Assembly (NCBI RefSeq): GCF_014873145.1
Contig: NZ_JADBEK010000001.1
Span: forward strand, 248,001-312,000
Reading direction: 5' to 3'
Length of the DNA: 64,000 nucleotides
From: Nonomuraea angiospora
GTDB lineage: Bacteria > Actinomycetota > Actinomycetes > Streptosporangiales > Streptosporangiaceae
In this document: positions 11,183-19,512 of the stretch, in pieces
Layout: each line of letters starts with the position of its first letter
How positions within the stretch are numbered: the first letter of the stretch is position 1
Program-made: the position numbers and the translations under genes
The notes under the pieces: generated by a model
Told to the model about the DNA's origin: nothing
The model's database searches: none
Seen by the model: only the letters and a program-made list of their open reading frames with translations

Positions 11183-12205
11183 TCACGGCCGCAGGAGGGT
11201 CTTGATGGCGCGGCGTTCGTCCATCGCCTTGTAACCTTCGGCCGCCTGCTCCAGGGGCAGGGTGAGGTCGAAGACCTTGCCGGGGTCGATGGCGCGGTCG
11301 TAGATCAGCCCGATCAGCTCGGGCAGGTACTGGCGCACCGGGGCCGGGCCGCCGTGCAGGTGCACGTGCGAGAAGAACAGCTCCTCGCCGGGCAGCGCGA
11401 CGTCGTGGGCGACGCCGACGTAGCCGACGTGCCCGCCGGGGCGGGTGGAGCGGATGGCCTGCATCATCGACTCCTGGGTGCCGACCGCCTCGATCACCGA
11501 GTGCGCGCCCAGACCACCGGTCAGCTCCTTGACGCGGGCCACCCCCTCATCGCCACGCTCCGTGACCAGGTCCGTGGCGCCGAACTCCAGAGCCAGCTTC
11601 TGCCGGGGCTCGTGCCGGCTCATCGCGATGATCCGCTCCGCGCCGAGCTGCCTGGCGGCCAGTACGGCGAGCAGGCCCACCGCGCCGTCGCCGACCACGG
11701 CCACCGTCTTGCCCGGCCCCGCCTCGGCGGCCACGGCGCCGAACCAGCCGGTGCCCAGCACGTCGGAGGCGGCCAGCAGGCCCGGGATCAGGTCCGGGTC
11801 CGGCATGCCGGGGGTGGCCACGAGGGTGCCGTCGGCCAGTGCGATCCGCGCGTACTGGGCCTGCGCGCCGGTGGCGGCGGCGAACTCCCGGCGGACGCAG
11901 GACGTCTGGTATCCGGCGCGGCAGATCTCGCAGGTGTTGTCGGAGGCGAAGAACGAGCCGACCACGAACTGGCCCGGCCTGACCGTGCGGACCTCGCTGC
12001 CGACCTCCTCGACGATGCCGACGTACTCGTGGCCCATCGGGGTGGGCTGCTTCACCTCTTCGATGCCGCGGTAGGGCCACAGGTCCGAGCCGCACACGCA
12101 GGTGGCGGCCAGGCGGATGACCGCGTCGGTGGGCTGCTCGATCCTCGGGTCCGGGCGGTCCTCGACGCGGACGTCGCCCGGGGCGTACAGAACTGTTCCA
12201 CGCAT
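11183..12205 (-). CDS. Zinc-dependent alcohol dehydrogenase-like oxidoreductase
   Basis: A 340-residue medium-chain dehydrogenase. Catalytic-zinc ligands are in CVCGSDLW and GHE; the nucleotide fold has VAVVGDGAVGLLAV. The structural-zinc lobe reads SDNTCEICRAGYQTSC: the first of the four usual Cys is Asp, leaving three, which I take to be a subfamily trait rather than a mutation. AAGGAG stands 9 bp before the ATG. It diverges from the second MmyB-like regulator, with four 23-bp repeats between them, and is probably under its control. Confidence 0.9.
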   Translation of the reverse strand: MRGTVLYAPGDVRVEDRPDPRIEQPTDAVIRLAATCVCGSDLWPYRGIEEVKQPTPMGHEYVGIVEEVGSEVRTVRPGQFVVGSFFASDNTCEICRAGYQTSCVRREFAAATGAQAQYARIALADGTLVATPGMPDPDLIPGLLAASDVLGTGWFGAVAAEAGPGKTVAVVGDGAVGLLAVLAARQLGAERIIAMSRHEPRQKLALEFGATDLVTERGDEGVARVKELTGGLGAHSVIEAVGTQESMMQAIRSTRPGGHVGYVGVAHDVALPGEELFFSHVHLHGGPAPVRQYLPELIGLIYDRAIDPGKVFDLTLPLEQAAEGYKAMDERRAIKTLLRP

Positions 12206-12374
12206 GGGTGGATCTCCTTGCTATGACGTGCTGCGCTTGCTCAGGTCGTGAGGTGGACGCCGTCGCCGGCTCGTGGCCGGGCGCCCCGTGCCCGAGCCGT
12301 CCCGGGCGTCGCCGGGGCGGGAAGCTCGCGTGATCACTCTCGTGCGGCTCAGGTGGGCACAGGCGTCCCCCATC

Positions 12375-12464
12375 GGGAACGGCGCAACGCCCCCTCGGGG
12401 AACGGCGGGACGCCCCCTCGGGGAACGGCGCAACGTCCCCTCGGGAACGACGGAATGCCATCAC
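12375..12464. repeat. Four 23-bp tandem repeats between dehydrogenase and MmyB-like regulator
   Basis: GGGAAC recurs at 12375, 12398, 12421 and 12443, that is every 23, 23 and 22 bp, about two helical turns. The first two copies carry the hyphenated dyad GGCG-NNN-CGCC inside; the third has one change (CGTC) and the fourth is decayed. The array sits in the divergent intergenic space, so it looks like a multi-site operator for the adjacent MmyB-like protein. The role is inferred from position and symmetry only. Confidence 0.6.
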
Positions 12465-12569
12465 TTCTCATGGCAACGTCCAGGAAACCGGCTGTATGGC
12501 GCGGGCGGGAGGTCGCGTTTATCGGGGGGACAACCTCTACCCCCCTTCCGCCTCCGGCCGCTGCCTACA

Positions 12570-13490
12570 GTGAGAGACGTGCACGACAATCGAGACGAGA
12601 TCCGCGCCTTCCTCGCCAGCCGGCGCGCCAGAATCACACCGGAGCAGGCCGGCTTGGCCCCCGGCGGGCGCCGCCGGGTGCCCGGCCTGCGCCGCGAGGA
12701 AGTCGCCGTCCTGGCCGGCGTGAGCACCGACTGGTACACCCGTCTCGAAAAAGGCCACATCAGCGGCGTCTCCGACGACGTCCTGAACGCCGTCGCCCGA
12801 GCCCTGCAGCTCGACGAGGCCGAACGTGCCCACCTGTTCGACCTGGCCCGCGCCGCCGGCCCTGGGCACCGCCCCCGCCGCCCAGCCCGCAAGGTCCGGC
12901 CCGGGCTGCAGCGGATGCTGGACGCCATGAGCGACGCCCCCGCGATCATCCGCAACGGCCGCATGGACATCCTGGCGGCCAATCACCTCGGCCGCGCCAT
13001 GTACTGGCCGGTCTACCAGAGCCCGCGCCCCGCAGCCGCCTCCGCCCAGCCGCCCAACATCGCCCGCTTCCAGTTCCTCGATCCCGCCGGGCCCGACTTC
13101 TTCCCCGACTGGGAGACCTCCGCCGACATCACCGTCGCCCTGCTGCGCACCGAGGCCGGCCGCGACCCCTTCGACAAGGGCCTCACCGACCTGATCGGCG
13201 AGCTGTGCACCCGCAGCGCCGACTTCCGCACCCGCTGGGCCCAGCACAACGTCCGCCTGCACCACACCGGCGCCAAGACCTTCCACCACCCCGCCGTCGG
13301 CGACCTCACCCTCGACTACGAGTCCATGGACCTGCACGCCGACCCCGGCCTGAGCCTGACCGTCTACACCGCCGCCCCCGACACGCCCTCCCATGACGCC
13401 CTGCGCCTCCTGGCGAGCTGGGCCGCCACCCTCGCCGACCACACCGAGCACCCGCAGGACACCGGCCCTCCGCCCATCAACCGCAGCTGA
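12570..13490 (+). CDS. MmyB-like XRE transcriptional regulator (second copy)
   Basis: A 306-residue paralogue of the regulator at 5.5-6.4 kb: helix-turn-helix (RVPGLRREEVAVLAGVSTDWYTRLEKG), then the MmyB ligand-binding domain with IIRNGRMDILAANHLGRAMYW, ARFQFLDP and VRLHHTGAKTFHHPAVGDLTL. The frame is open from 12273, but upstream residues come from the repeat array. In-frame GTGs at 12570 and 12579 are the likely starts; TACAGT at 12565-12570 could be a -10 box giving a leaderless message from 12579. It diverges from the Zn-dehydrogenase gene. Confidence 0.87.
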   Translation: MRDVHDNRDEIRAFLASRRARITPEQAGLAPGGRRRVPGLRREEVAVLAGVSTDWYTRLEKGHISGVSDDVLNAVARALQLDEAERAHLFDLARAAGPGHRPRRPARKVRPGLQRMLDAMSDAPAIIRNGRMDILAANHLGRAMYWPVYQSPRPAAASAQPPNIARFQFLDPAGPDFFPDWETSADITVALLRTEAGRDPFDKGLTDLIGELCTRSADFRTRWAQHNVRLHHTGAKTFHHPAVGDLTLDYESMDLHADPGLSLTVYTAAPDTPSHDALRLLASWAATLADHTEHPQDTGPPPINRS

Positions 13491-14029
13491 CGCGTAGTTC
13501 CTCGAAGACCCCGCACTACCCTGCCGCGCCGCCACCGGCTTTGCTGCGCCGCCAATGGTCCCGCCGCGCCGCCACTGACCTTGGCCCCTGCTTCAGGCTC
13601 CGGCTCTCGGCCCCGCTCCCGCAAACCGCCCTCGGCCCCGCTCCCGCAAACCGCCCTCGGCCCCGCTCCCGCAAACCGCCCTCGGCCCCGCTCCCGCTGC
13701 GCGGCCACCGGCTTTGTCGTGCGGCCACCGGCTTTGTCGTGCGGCCACCCGCCTCGCCGCGCCGTCACCGGACTTGGCCCCTGCTTCAGGCTCCGGCTCC
13801 CGGTCCCGGTCCCGCAAACCGCTCCCGGTCCCGCAAGCCGCCCCTGGCGCTGCTTTCTGCACCGGCCCCCGCGACCGGCCCCGGCCCCCGCTTATGGCCC
13901 CCGACCCCGGCCCCCGCGACCGGCCCCGGGCCCGCTCCCGGCTGGGGACCCCGCGGTCCCGGCTCCCGCCTTTGGCTTTCGGTTCCTGGCTGGGGCGTCC
14001 GCGGCGGGGGCGGGGCCCGCGGGGCGGGG
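13491..14029. repeat. Repeat-rich, C-rich non-coding spacer
   Basis: This 539-bp stretch between two convergent genes has no credible gene. It holds a 25-bp unit beginning CTCGGCCCCGCTCCCGCAAA at 13606, 13631, 13656 and (partial) 13681; a 20-bp unit GCGGCCACCGGCTTTGTCGT twice from 13700; and a 26-bp direct repeat starting TTGGCCCCTGCTTCAGGCTC at about 13580 and again at about 13774. The whole stretch is strongly C-biased on the plus strand. It may serve as a bidirectional terminator; no single clear terminator stem stands out. Confidence 0.75.
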
Positions 14030-14647
14030 TTAGCGGGCGGGGGCCAGGGTGCGCTTTCTGGAGGCGAAGATGTCGTCCACCAGCCTGTACGTGCGCGCCT
14101 GCTCGGCCGTGAAGATCCGATCCCGCTCGATGTCCTTCCTGATCTCCAGGATCCCCCGCCCCGTGTGCCGGGACAGGATCTCCTCCTGCTGGTCGCGCAT
14201 GCGAAGGATCTCCCTGGCGTGGATCTCCAGGTCGCTGCCCTGCCCGCGGCCGCCCTCCGTGTGGGGCTGGTGCAGCAGGACGCGGGCGTGCGGCAGGGCG
14301 GCGCGTTTGCCGGGCGAGCCCGCCGCCAGCAGGACCGCCGCCGCCGAGGCCGCCTCGCCGATGCAGACGGTCTGGATCTCCGGCCGGATGAACTGCATGG
14401 TGTCGTAGATGGCCGTCATGGCGGTGAACGAGCCGCCGGGGGAGTTGATGTAGAGGCTGACGTCCTGGTCCGGATCGAGGGACTCGAGGGTGAGCAGCTG
14501 AGCCATCACGTCGTTGGCCACGGTGTCGTCGATGGGGGCGCCGATGAAGACGATCCGGTCCTCGAAGAGCTTGTTGTACGGATTCATCTCCTTGATGCCG
14601 TACGACGTGCGCTCGGTGAACGAGGGCAGCACATAGCGGCCGCTCAT
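14030..14647 (-). CDS. clpP: ATP-dependent Clp protease proteolytic subunit (second of pair)
   Basis: A 205-residue serine protease subunit. The catalytic Ser lies in [14 protein letters not shown], His in [10 protein letters not shown], and Asp in the [11 protein letters not shown] region; LYINSPGGS is the family signature. The usual Met after the catalytic Ser is Ala and the HQP loop is more polar than normal, as in accessory actinomycete ClpPs. It starts 1 bp after the stop of the upstream clpP and must be coupled to it. Neither clpX nor tig is nearby, which argues for the accessory (clpP3/clpP4-like) rather than the housekeeping pair. Confidence 0.93.
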   Translation of the reverse strand: MSGRYVLPSFTERTSYGIKEMNPYNKLFEDRIVFIGAPIDDTVANDVMAQLLTLESLDPDQDVSLYINSPGGSFTAMTAIYDTMQFIRPEIQTVCIGEAASAAAVLLAAGSPGKRAALPHARVLLHQPHTEGGRGQGSDLEIHAREILRMRDQQEEILSRHTGRGILEIRKDIERDRIFTAEQARTYRLVDDIFASRKRTLAPAR

Positions 14648-14648
14648 A

Positions 14649-15212
14649 TCAGTTCATCCCTTCTGCGATGTGGTCGACGATGCCGTAGTCCAGCGCCTCC
14701 TGGGCGGTGAACCAGCGGTCGCGGTCGGAGTCGGCCTGGATGCGCTCCAGCGGCTGGCCCGTGTGATGGGCGATGATCTCGGCCATCCGGCGCTTGGTGT
14801 AGAGCATGTTGTCGGCCTGGATCTGGATGTCGCTGGCCGAGCCGCCGATGCCGCCGAGCGGCTGGTGCATGACGACGCGGGAGTTGGGCAGGGCGTAGCG
14901 CTTGCCCTTGGCGCCCGCCGTCAGCAGCACCTGCCCCATGGACGCGGCGAACCCCATCGCCACCGTCGCCACGTCGCACGGAATGAACTGCATCATGTCG
15001 TAGAGCGCCATCCCGGCGGTCACGGACCCGCCCGGCGAATTGATGTAAAGCGTTATGTCGCGGTGTGGGTCTTCGGCCGCCAGCAATAGGAGCTCCCCGC
15101 AGAGCCGGTTGCAAATCTCGTCGTCGACCTCCTGGCCGAGGACGACGATCCGCTCTTTCAGCAGGCGCTGGCTGAGCTGGTCTGGCCAGGCCGCACGCTG
15201 GGTCTCCGTCAT
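14649..15212 (-). CDS. clpP: ATP-dependent Clp protease proteolytic subunit (first of pair)
   Basis: A 187-residue ClpP with an intact triad: Ser in [19 protein letters not shown], His in VVMHQPLGG and Asp in [27 protein letters not shown] is the N-terminal signature. The reading frame is open far upstream, but ATG 15212 ([12 protein letters not shown]) is preceded by AAAGGCG and gives the family length. It forms a two-gene operon with the next clpP; the products likely assemble as a mixed heptamer-pair core. It diverges from the two-component system across a 144-bp region. Confidence 0.93.
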   Translation of the reverse strand: MTETQRAAWPDQLSQRLLKERIVVLGQEVDDEICNRLCGELLLLAAEDPHRDITLYINSPGGSVTAGMALYDMMQFIPCDVATVAMGFAASMGQVLLTAGAKGKRYALPNSRVVMHQPLGGIGGSASDIQIQADNMLYTKRRMAEIIAHHTGQPLERIQADSDRDRWFTAQEALDYGIVDHIAEGMN

Positions 15213-15343
15213 GACCGGTCGCCTTTCTGTGCTGGGTATTCCGAGAAAAACGCTAGACCCGGCGGGTGTGAATTCTGGAATTATTTCGCTGGCGGCGCAT
15301 TTCTCTAAGGGCGCATTCCACCGAGAGCGAATAACCATCGACA

Positions 15344-15359
15344 TACAATCGCGGATGTG
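15344..15359 (+). promoter_or_regulatory. -10 box for a leaderless histidine kinase message
   Basis: TACAAT at 15344-15349 lies 7 bp before the GTG start at 15357, the spacing expected when transcription begins on the start codon. There is no ribosome-binding site in this space and the -35 region is weak. This supports GTG 15357 as the start. Confidence 0.55.
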
Positions 15360-16730
15360 AGAAGGAACCTGCCCCGCCGATGGGCGTGCCTCATCCTGGG
15401 CGGCGCGCTGCTGATGCCGTACATGATGGCCGGGGTCCTGATCGCGGCCCAGTGGCAGGGCCAGAGCGCCAACCTGCTGCTGCCCATCCAGATCGGCGTG
15501 TTCGTGGCGGTGCTGCCGGTGGTGGCCGTCACGGGGCTGTTCCTGCCGATCAGGGCGCTGGAGGTGAACGCGGCGCAGGGGCTGCTCGGGGCGCACGTCG
15601 AGACCCCGCCCAGGCAGGCGGGCCGCACCTGGCAGGAGCGGCGCCGCACCGCCGCCTGGTTCACCCTGCACCTGGCGATCGGCGGGCTGCTCAGCGGCTC
15701 CACGCTGGCCATCGTGCCGTTCACTCTGGTCACCCTCGCGCTGCCGTTCGCGGGGCGGGCGACCCCGGTCATCGGCGTCGTCGTGGAGCCGGGATGGGCC
15801 GCGGTGCTGTGGCCGCTGGGCGGGCTGGCGCTGCTGGGGGTGCTGGTGGCGACGGTGGCGGGCGCGGGGGAGCTGCTGGCCAGGCTGGCTCCCGTCCTGC
15901 TCGGCCCCACCCCGTCCGAACGCCTGGCCGCCGCCGAAGACCATGCCCGTACGCTCGCCGAACGCAACCGGCTGGCCCGCGAGCTGCACGACTCGGTCGG
16001 GCACGCGCTCAGCGTCGTCACCCTGCAGGCCGCCGCCGCGGGGCGGGTCCTCGACCGCGACCCGGAGACCGCCAGAAAGGCCCTGGCCGCGATCGAGCAG
16101 TCGGCCCGCACCGCCCTGGAGGACCTCGACCACGTCCTGGGCGTGCTCCGCGAAGACGACCGGGCTGATGCCCAGACTGATGCCCGGATCGATGCCCGGA
16201 CCGATGCCCCGGCCGATGACCGCGCGGATGACCGAGCCGATGGCGGAGCCGATGACCGCGCGGATCACTGGGCCGATGCCTGGGCCGATGACCGGGCGGG
16301 TGGCTCTCGGAATGGTGTCGGCCCTGAGAACGTTGGCGGTCCGGCCGGGCGGAGCAGGGCGCCGCAGGCCACGCTGGCCGACCTCGACGAGCTCGTCGCC
16401 GCCTCGGGCGCTCAGGTGCGGCAGGAGGTGGGCGACCTGTCCGCCGTGCCCGCCGTGGTCTCCCGGGAGGCGTACCGCATCCTCCAGGAGGCGCTCACCA
16501 ACGCCATCAAGCACGGCCACGGCCCCGTACGCCTGGCCGCCGCCGTACAGGACGACGACCTGAGGCTCGAGGTCACCAACCCGGGACGGGGGGACGGTGG
16601 CCGTCCTGGAGGCAGGGGCGTGACGGGGATGCGCGAGCGCGTCCGGCTGCTGCGCGGCGAACTGGACGCGGGCCCCACGGAGGCCGGATGGAGAGTCACG
16701 GTGCGTCTGCCGCTACGGTCGAGCCCATGA
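15357..16730 (+). CDS. Two-component sensor histidine kinase (HisKA_3 type)
   Basis: A 457-residue membrane kinase: about four hydrophobic helices in the first 180 residues, then the dimerisation/phosphoacceptor motif RNRLARELHDSVGHALS with His211, and a C-terminal HATPase domain (ILQEALTNAIKHG; GGRGVTGMRERVRLL). Between the two catalytic domains (about residues 268-316) is an unusual Asp/Arg/Ala repeat, built from DADARTDA- and DDRADDRAD-like units and encoded by an imperfect 12-bp tandem repeat. It overlaps the response-regulator gene as ATGA. The signal is unknown. Confidence 0.9.
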   Translation: MRRNLPRRWACLILGGALLMPYMMAGVLIAAQWQGQSANLLLPIQIGVFVAVLPVVAVTGLFLPIRALEVNAAQGLLGAHVETPPRQAGRTWQERRRTAAWFTLHLAIGGLLSGSTLAIVPFTLVTLALPFAGRATPVIGVVVEPGWAAVLWPLGGLALLGVLVATVAGAGELLARLAPVLLGPTPSERLAAAEDHARTLAERNRLARELHDSVGHALSVVTLQAAAAGRVLDRDPETARKALAAIEQSARTALEDLDHVLGVLREDDRADAQTDARIDARTDAPADDRADDRADGGADDRADHWADAWADDRAGGSRNGVGPENVGGPAGRSRAPQATLADLDELVAASGAQVRQEVGDLSAVPAVVSREAYRILQEALTNAIKHGHGPVRLAAAVQDDDLRLEVTNPGRGDGGRPGGRGVTGMRERVRLLRGELDAGPTEAGWRVTVRLPLRSSP

Positions 16731-17371
16731 CGCTCAGAGTCGTGATCGCCGACGACGAGGACCTCATCCGCGCCGGACTGCGGATCATCATCGACGCCGA
16801 GCCGGACCTTACCGTGGTCGGGGAGGCCGCGGACGGTGCCGCCGTCCTGCCCCTGGTCCGCCGTGAGCGGCCTGACGTCGTCCTCATGGACGTACGCATG
16901 CCCGCGCTCGACGGCATCCAGGCCACCGAGCGCCTGCTGGCCCTGGACGCGCCGCCGAAGGTGCTGGTGGTGACCACGTTCGAGAACGACGATTACGTCT
17001 ATGACGCGCTGCGGGCCGGGGCCAGCGGGTTCCTGCTCAAGCGCACCAGGCCGGACGATCTGATCAAGGCGGTCAAGCTGGTCGCGGCGGGGGAGTCGCT
17101 GCTGTTCCCGGCCGCGATCCGGGCGCTGGCCGGGCGGCGGCCCCAGGGCTCGGGACGGGTGGCCGGGATCGACCGGTTGACCGGCCGCGAGGGTGATGTG
17201 CTGCGGCTGATGACCAAGGGGCTGTCCAACCACGAGATCGCCGCCGAGCTGGTCGTCAGCCAGGAGACGGTCAAGACGCACGTGGGGAACGTGCTGGCCA
17301 AGCTGGGCGCCCGGGACCGGACCCAGGCCGTGATCGCCGCCTACGAGTCGGGCTTCGTCTCACCGCGCTGA
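16727..17371 (+). CDS. NarL/LuxR-family response regulator
   Basis: A 214-residue regulator with receiver domain (Asp9-Asp10 acidic pocket, phosphoacceptor Asp55 in VLMDVRMPALDG, Lys in FLLKRTRPDDL) and a C-terminal LuxR helix-turn-helix (LTGREGDVLRLMTKGLSNHE, then AAELVVSQETVKTHVGNVLAKL). The start at 16727 gives a 4-nt overlap with the kinase stop, so the two are co-translated partners. A frame extension to 16688 would overlap the kinase and is less likely. Confidence 0.93.
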   Translation: MTLRVVIADDEDLIRAGLRIIIDAEPDLTVVGEAADGAAVLPLVRRERPDVVLMDVRMPALDGIQATERLLALDAPPKVLVVTTFENDDYVYDALRAGASGFLLKRTRPDDLIKAVKLVAAGESLLFPAAIRALAGRRPQGSGRVAGIDRLTGREGDVLRLMTKGLSNHEIAAELVVSQETVKTHVGNVLAKLGARDRTQAVIAAYESGFVSPR

Positions 17372-17399
17372 GAGGGCGTCCCCCGGAGGGCCCCGCCTC

Positions 17400-17704
17400 T
17401 CGGGCGGTGACGTCGCTCTCCCGCCGTCAGAGGCGGGGGTCCTTCGGCGTGAGGGGTGGTGTGCGGCGGCTGGTTGCTCTCCCGCCGTCAGCGGCTGGGG
17501 TCCTTCGGGGTGAGGGGTGGTGTGCGGCGGCTGGTTGCTCTCCCGCCGTCAGCGGCTGGGGTCCTTCGGGGTGAGGGGTGGTGTGCGGCGACTGGTTGCT
17601 CTCCCGCCGTCAGGGGCTGGGGTCCTTCGGGTGGGGGGCAGGGTGCGGTGGGCTGGCCGCTCTCCCGCCGCGAGGGGCTGGGGTTCTCCGGGGGAGACGG
17701 GGCG
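17400..17704. repeat. Five tandem copies of a 61-bp repeat
   Basis: CTCTCCCGCCG recurs exactly every 61 bp (17416, 17477, 17538, 17599, 17660); the middle units are almost identical, the outer ones diverged. Each central copy contains GCCG-TCAG-CGGC, a short stem, followed by CTGGGGTCCTTCGG. The array fills the gap between the convergent response regulator and DUF2268 genes. The open frames across it simply follow the repeat and are not credible genes. It looks like a minisatellite of hairpin units. Confidence 0.8.
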
Positions 17705-17780
17705 GCGCGAAGCGGGGCGGCGGGTCAGGGGTGAGAAGGGGCGGGGTGGGTGGGGCAGGGGCGAAGCGGGGGGCGGCGGG

Positions 17781-18641
17781 TCAGGGGTGGATGGCGGCGC
17801 GGCGCAGGAGTTCGGCCGCGGGCAGCACGGTCGCCTCCGCGGCCGTGAGGCCGGTGGCGGCCAGGGCCTGGTCGACCAGGTGCAGTCCCACCGCGTACCC
17901 CGCCATGTCGGGGATGCCACGCGGCTCCTGCCCGAACATGCGCGCCACGCTGTCCCCGATCACGTACGCCGACGTGTGCTGCATCCCGGCCAGCCAGAAG
18001 TCCGCCATGATCAGCTCGTACGCCCGCTCATAAGCCTCCCCCTCCACCATGGACGACCACGGCCCCATGGCCTCGGCCCCCGACAGCTCCCGTACGAACG
18101 CCTCGGCCAGCCCCTCGGCCACCACGTGCTCGCCCACGGTCACGGTCATCGGGTTCCACTCGACGTTGGTGTAGCGGACGTTGTGGTGGAACTCGTGCAC
18201 CGCCAGGTGCCCGATCCGGCCGATCACCTCGTCCGACGGCCAGGCCAGCAGGTAGAGCAGGCCGGGCGAGCCCCCCATGCCGTAGTAGCCGCCGCCCACC
18301 TTCATCAGGTGCTCGTTGTCCGGATTGCCCAGCATGAACATGACCTGCACCGACTCCCGCTGCTTGGCGTCACACAGCCGGTCGGAGGCGCGCTCCAGCT
18401 CCCGCCGCACCTGCCCGAGCACGTCGGCGTCGATCATGCGCTGGACGGCGGGCAGGTAGCGCGGGTCGTCGGCGTCGACGCGGAAGCCGCCGCCCTGGTG
18501 GTGGATGTCGACGATGTCGCCGGGCATCGGGATGGCCGGCATCGGCGCCAGGATGTCCCGCAGCGCGCCGGGCCGCCGCTCGACCGGCTCGCGCAGCAGG
18601 TCGGCCATCGCCGTGAGGGTGTCGTGAACGATGAATTCCAT
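17781..18641 (-). CDS. DUF2268 putative zinc protease
   Basis: A 286-residue protein with the zinc-metallopeptidase motif HEFHH (149-153) in GHLAVHEFHHNVRYTNVEW, matching the DUF2268 family (predicted Zn-dependent proteases related to YjaZ). A downstream E in GLAEAFVRELSG (gluzincin-like third ligand position) fits. No signal peptide, so probably cytosolic. The substrate is unknown. The ATG at 18641 gives a family-typical length. It is isolated from its neighbours by the 61-bp repeat array on one side and 39 bp on the other. Confidence 0.85.
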   Translation of the reverse strand: MEFIVHDTLTAMADLLREPVERRPGALRDILAPMPAIPMPGDIVDIHHQGGGFRVDADDPRYLPAVQRMIDADVLGQVRRELERASDRLCDAKQRESVQVMFMLGNPDNEHLMKVGGGYYGMGGSPGLLYLLAWPSDEVIGRIGHLAVHEFHHNVRYTNVEWNPMTVTVGEHVVAEGLAEAFVRELSGAEAMGPWSSMVEGEAYERAYELIMADFWLAGMQHTSAYVIGDSVARMFGQEPRGIPDMAGYAVGLHLVDQALAATGLTAAEATVLPAAELLRRAAIHP

Positions 18642-18680
18642 GCCGGGGAAGCTAAAGCCTCCTGTTACGTCAGGCTCAAA

Positions 18681-19457
18681 CTAGTGGAACAGCGGGGACT
18701 CCTCGCCCATCTCCTCGCCCGGTGTCTGACCGGGCGTGACCTGCCCGCTCTCCGACGGGGAGGGCGACGTCGACGGCGAGGGCCGCGGCTCGGGGCTGGC
18801 CGGCGTCGGCGGCGGCGTCGGCACGAACACCGTCGGCGGCAGCTGCCGGGGCTGCGGCTCGCTGTCGCGCCGGCCCAGCAACAGCAGCAGCAGGATCGCC
18901 GTCACCAGCATCAGCAGCAGCACCAGCGCCAGCGCGGCCATCATGACCCGCTTGCGGGTCTCGGTGAGCGGCCGGCGCTGCCGTGCCGGCCCCGCCAGTG
19001 CCGGCGCGCGGTCGGTCAGCCAGTACGGCACGAAGTCGGGCCCGTGCGCCTCGCCGATGAACGTCCCGCCCACCATGACGGGATCGAGGAACCGCTCGGC
19101 CCCGGGCCGGCCGGGCACGTACGGGACCGCCGCCCAGGGCGCGTGCCCGCCGTCGAAGGCGAGCACCTCGGGCGTGTCGTCCAGCACCGCGCCCCGCGAC
19201 CGCCCGGAACGTCCGAGCCAGCCGCGCAATCCGGACCGTTCGCCCCTGGCCTCCCTGACCGCGGTCACGAACCGGTCACGGGCGGCGGCGTCGAGCGCGG
19301 CTCCTCGGGTGAGCACGGCGAGCGACACCGCGCGCCCGTCGGGTCCCTGCCCGAGGTACACGAAGCCGGCCGGGGCAGTGTGCAGGCGGGCCTGGACCAC
19401 GAAGGGTCCCAGCCGGGGTGGATCGCCGTACTGCAGGGGACTTGCCACGTTTGCCAT
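18681..19457 (-). CDS. Membrane-anchored protein with kinase N-lobe-like domain
   Basis: A 258-residue protein of unknown function. The first 40 residues (RLGPFVVQARLHTAPAGFVY, then LGQGPDGRAVSLAVL) resemble the glycine-rich-loop and beta-3 strands of actinobacterial Ser/Thr kinases, but the Gly loop is broken and no catalytic HRD or DFG motif follows, so it cannot be an active kinase. A transmembrane helix (VMMAALALVLLLMLVTAILL) is followed by an extracellular Pro/Ser/Thr-rich tail. ATG 19457 is chosen over 19514, which would run into the divergent moxR promoter. Confidence 0.6.
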   Translation of the reverse strand: MANVASPLQYGDPPRLGPFVVQARLHTAPAGFVYLGQGPDGRAVSLAVLTRGAALDAAARDRFVTAVREARGERSGLRGWLGRSGRSRGAVLDDTPEVLAFDGGHAPWAAVPYVPGRPGAERFLDPVMVGGTFIGEAHGPDFVPYWLTDRAPALAGPARQRRPLTETRKRVMMAALALVLLLMLVTAILLLLLLGRRDSEPQPRQLPPTVFVPTPPPTPASPEPRPSPSTSPSPSESGQVTPGQTPGEEMGEESPLFH

Positions 19458-19512
19458 GAAAGCACAGACGTGGCGTCGTGCACGTTTGCGGCGCGTTTGG
19501 TGGAATGGCGTC

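Noticed and set aside
17400..17704. CRISPR array
   Set aside because: The whole 61-bp unit repeats, with no unique spacers, and no cas gene is present.
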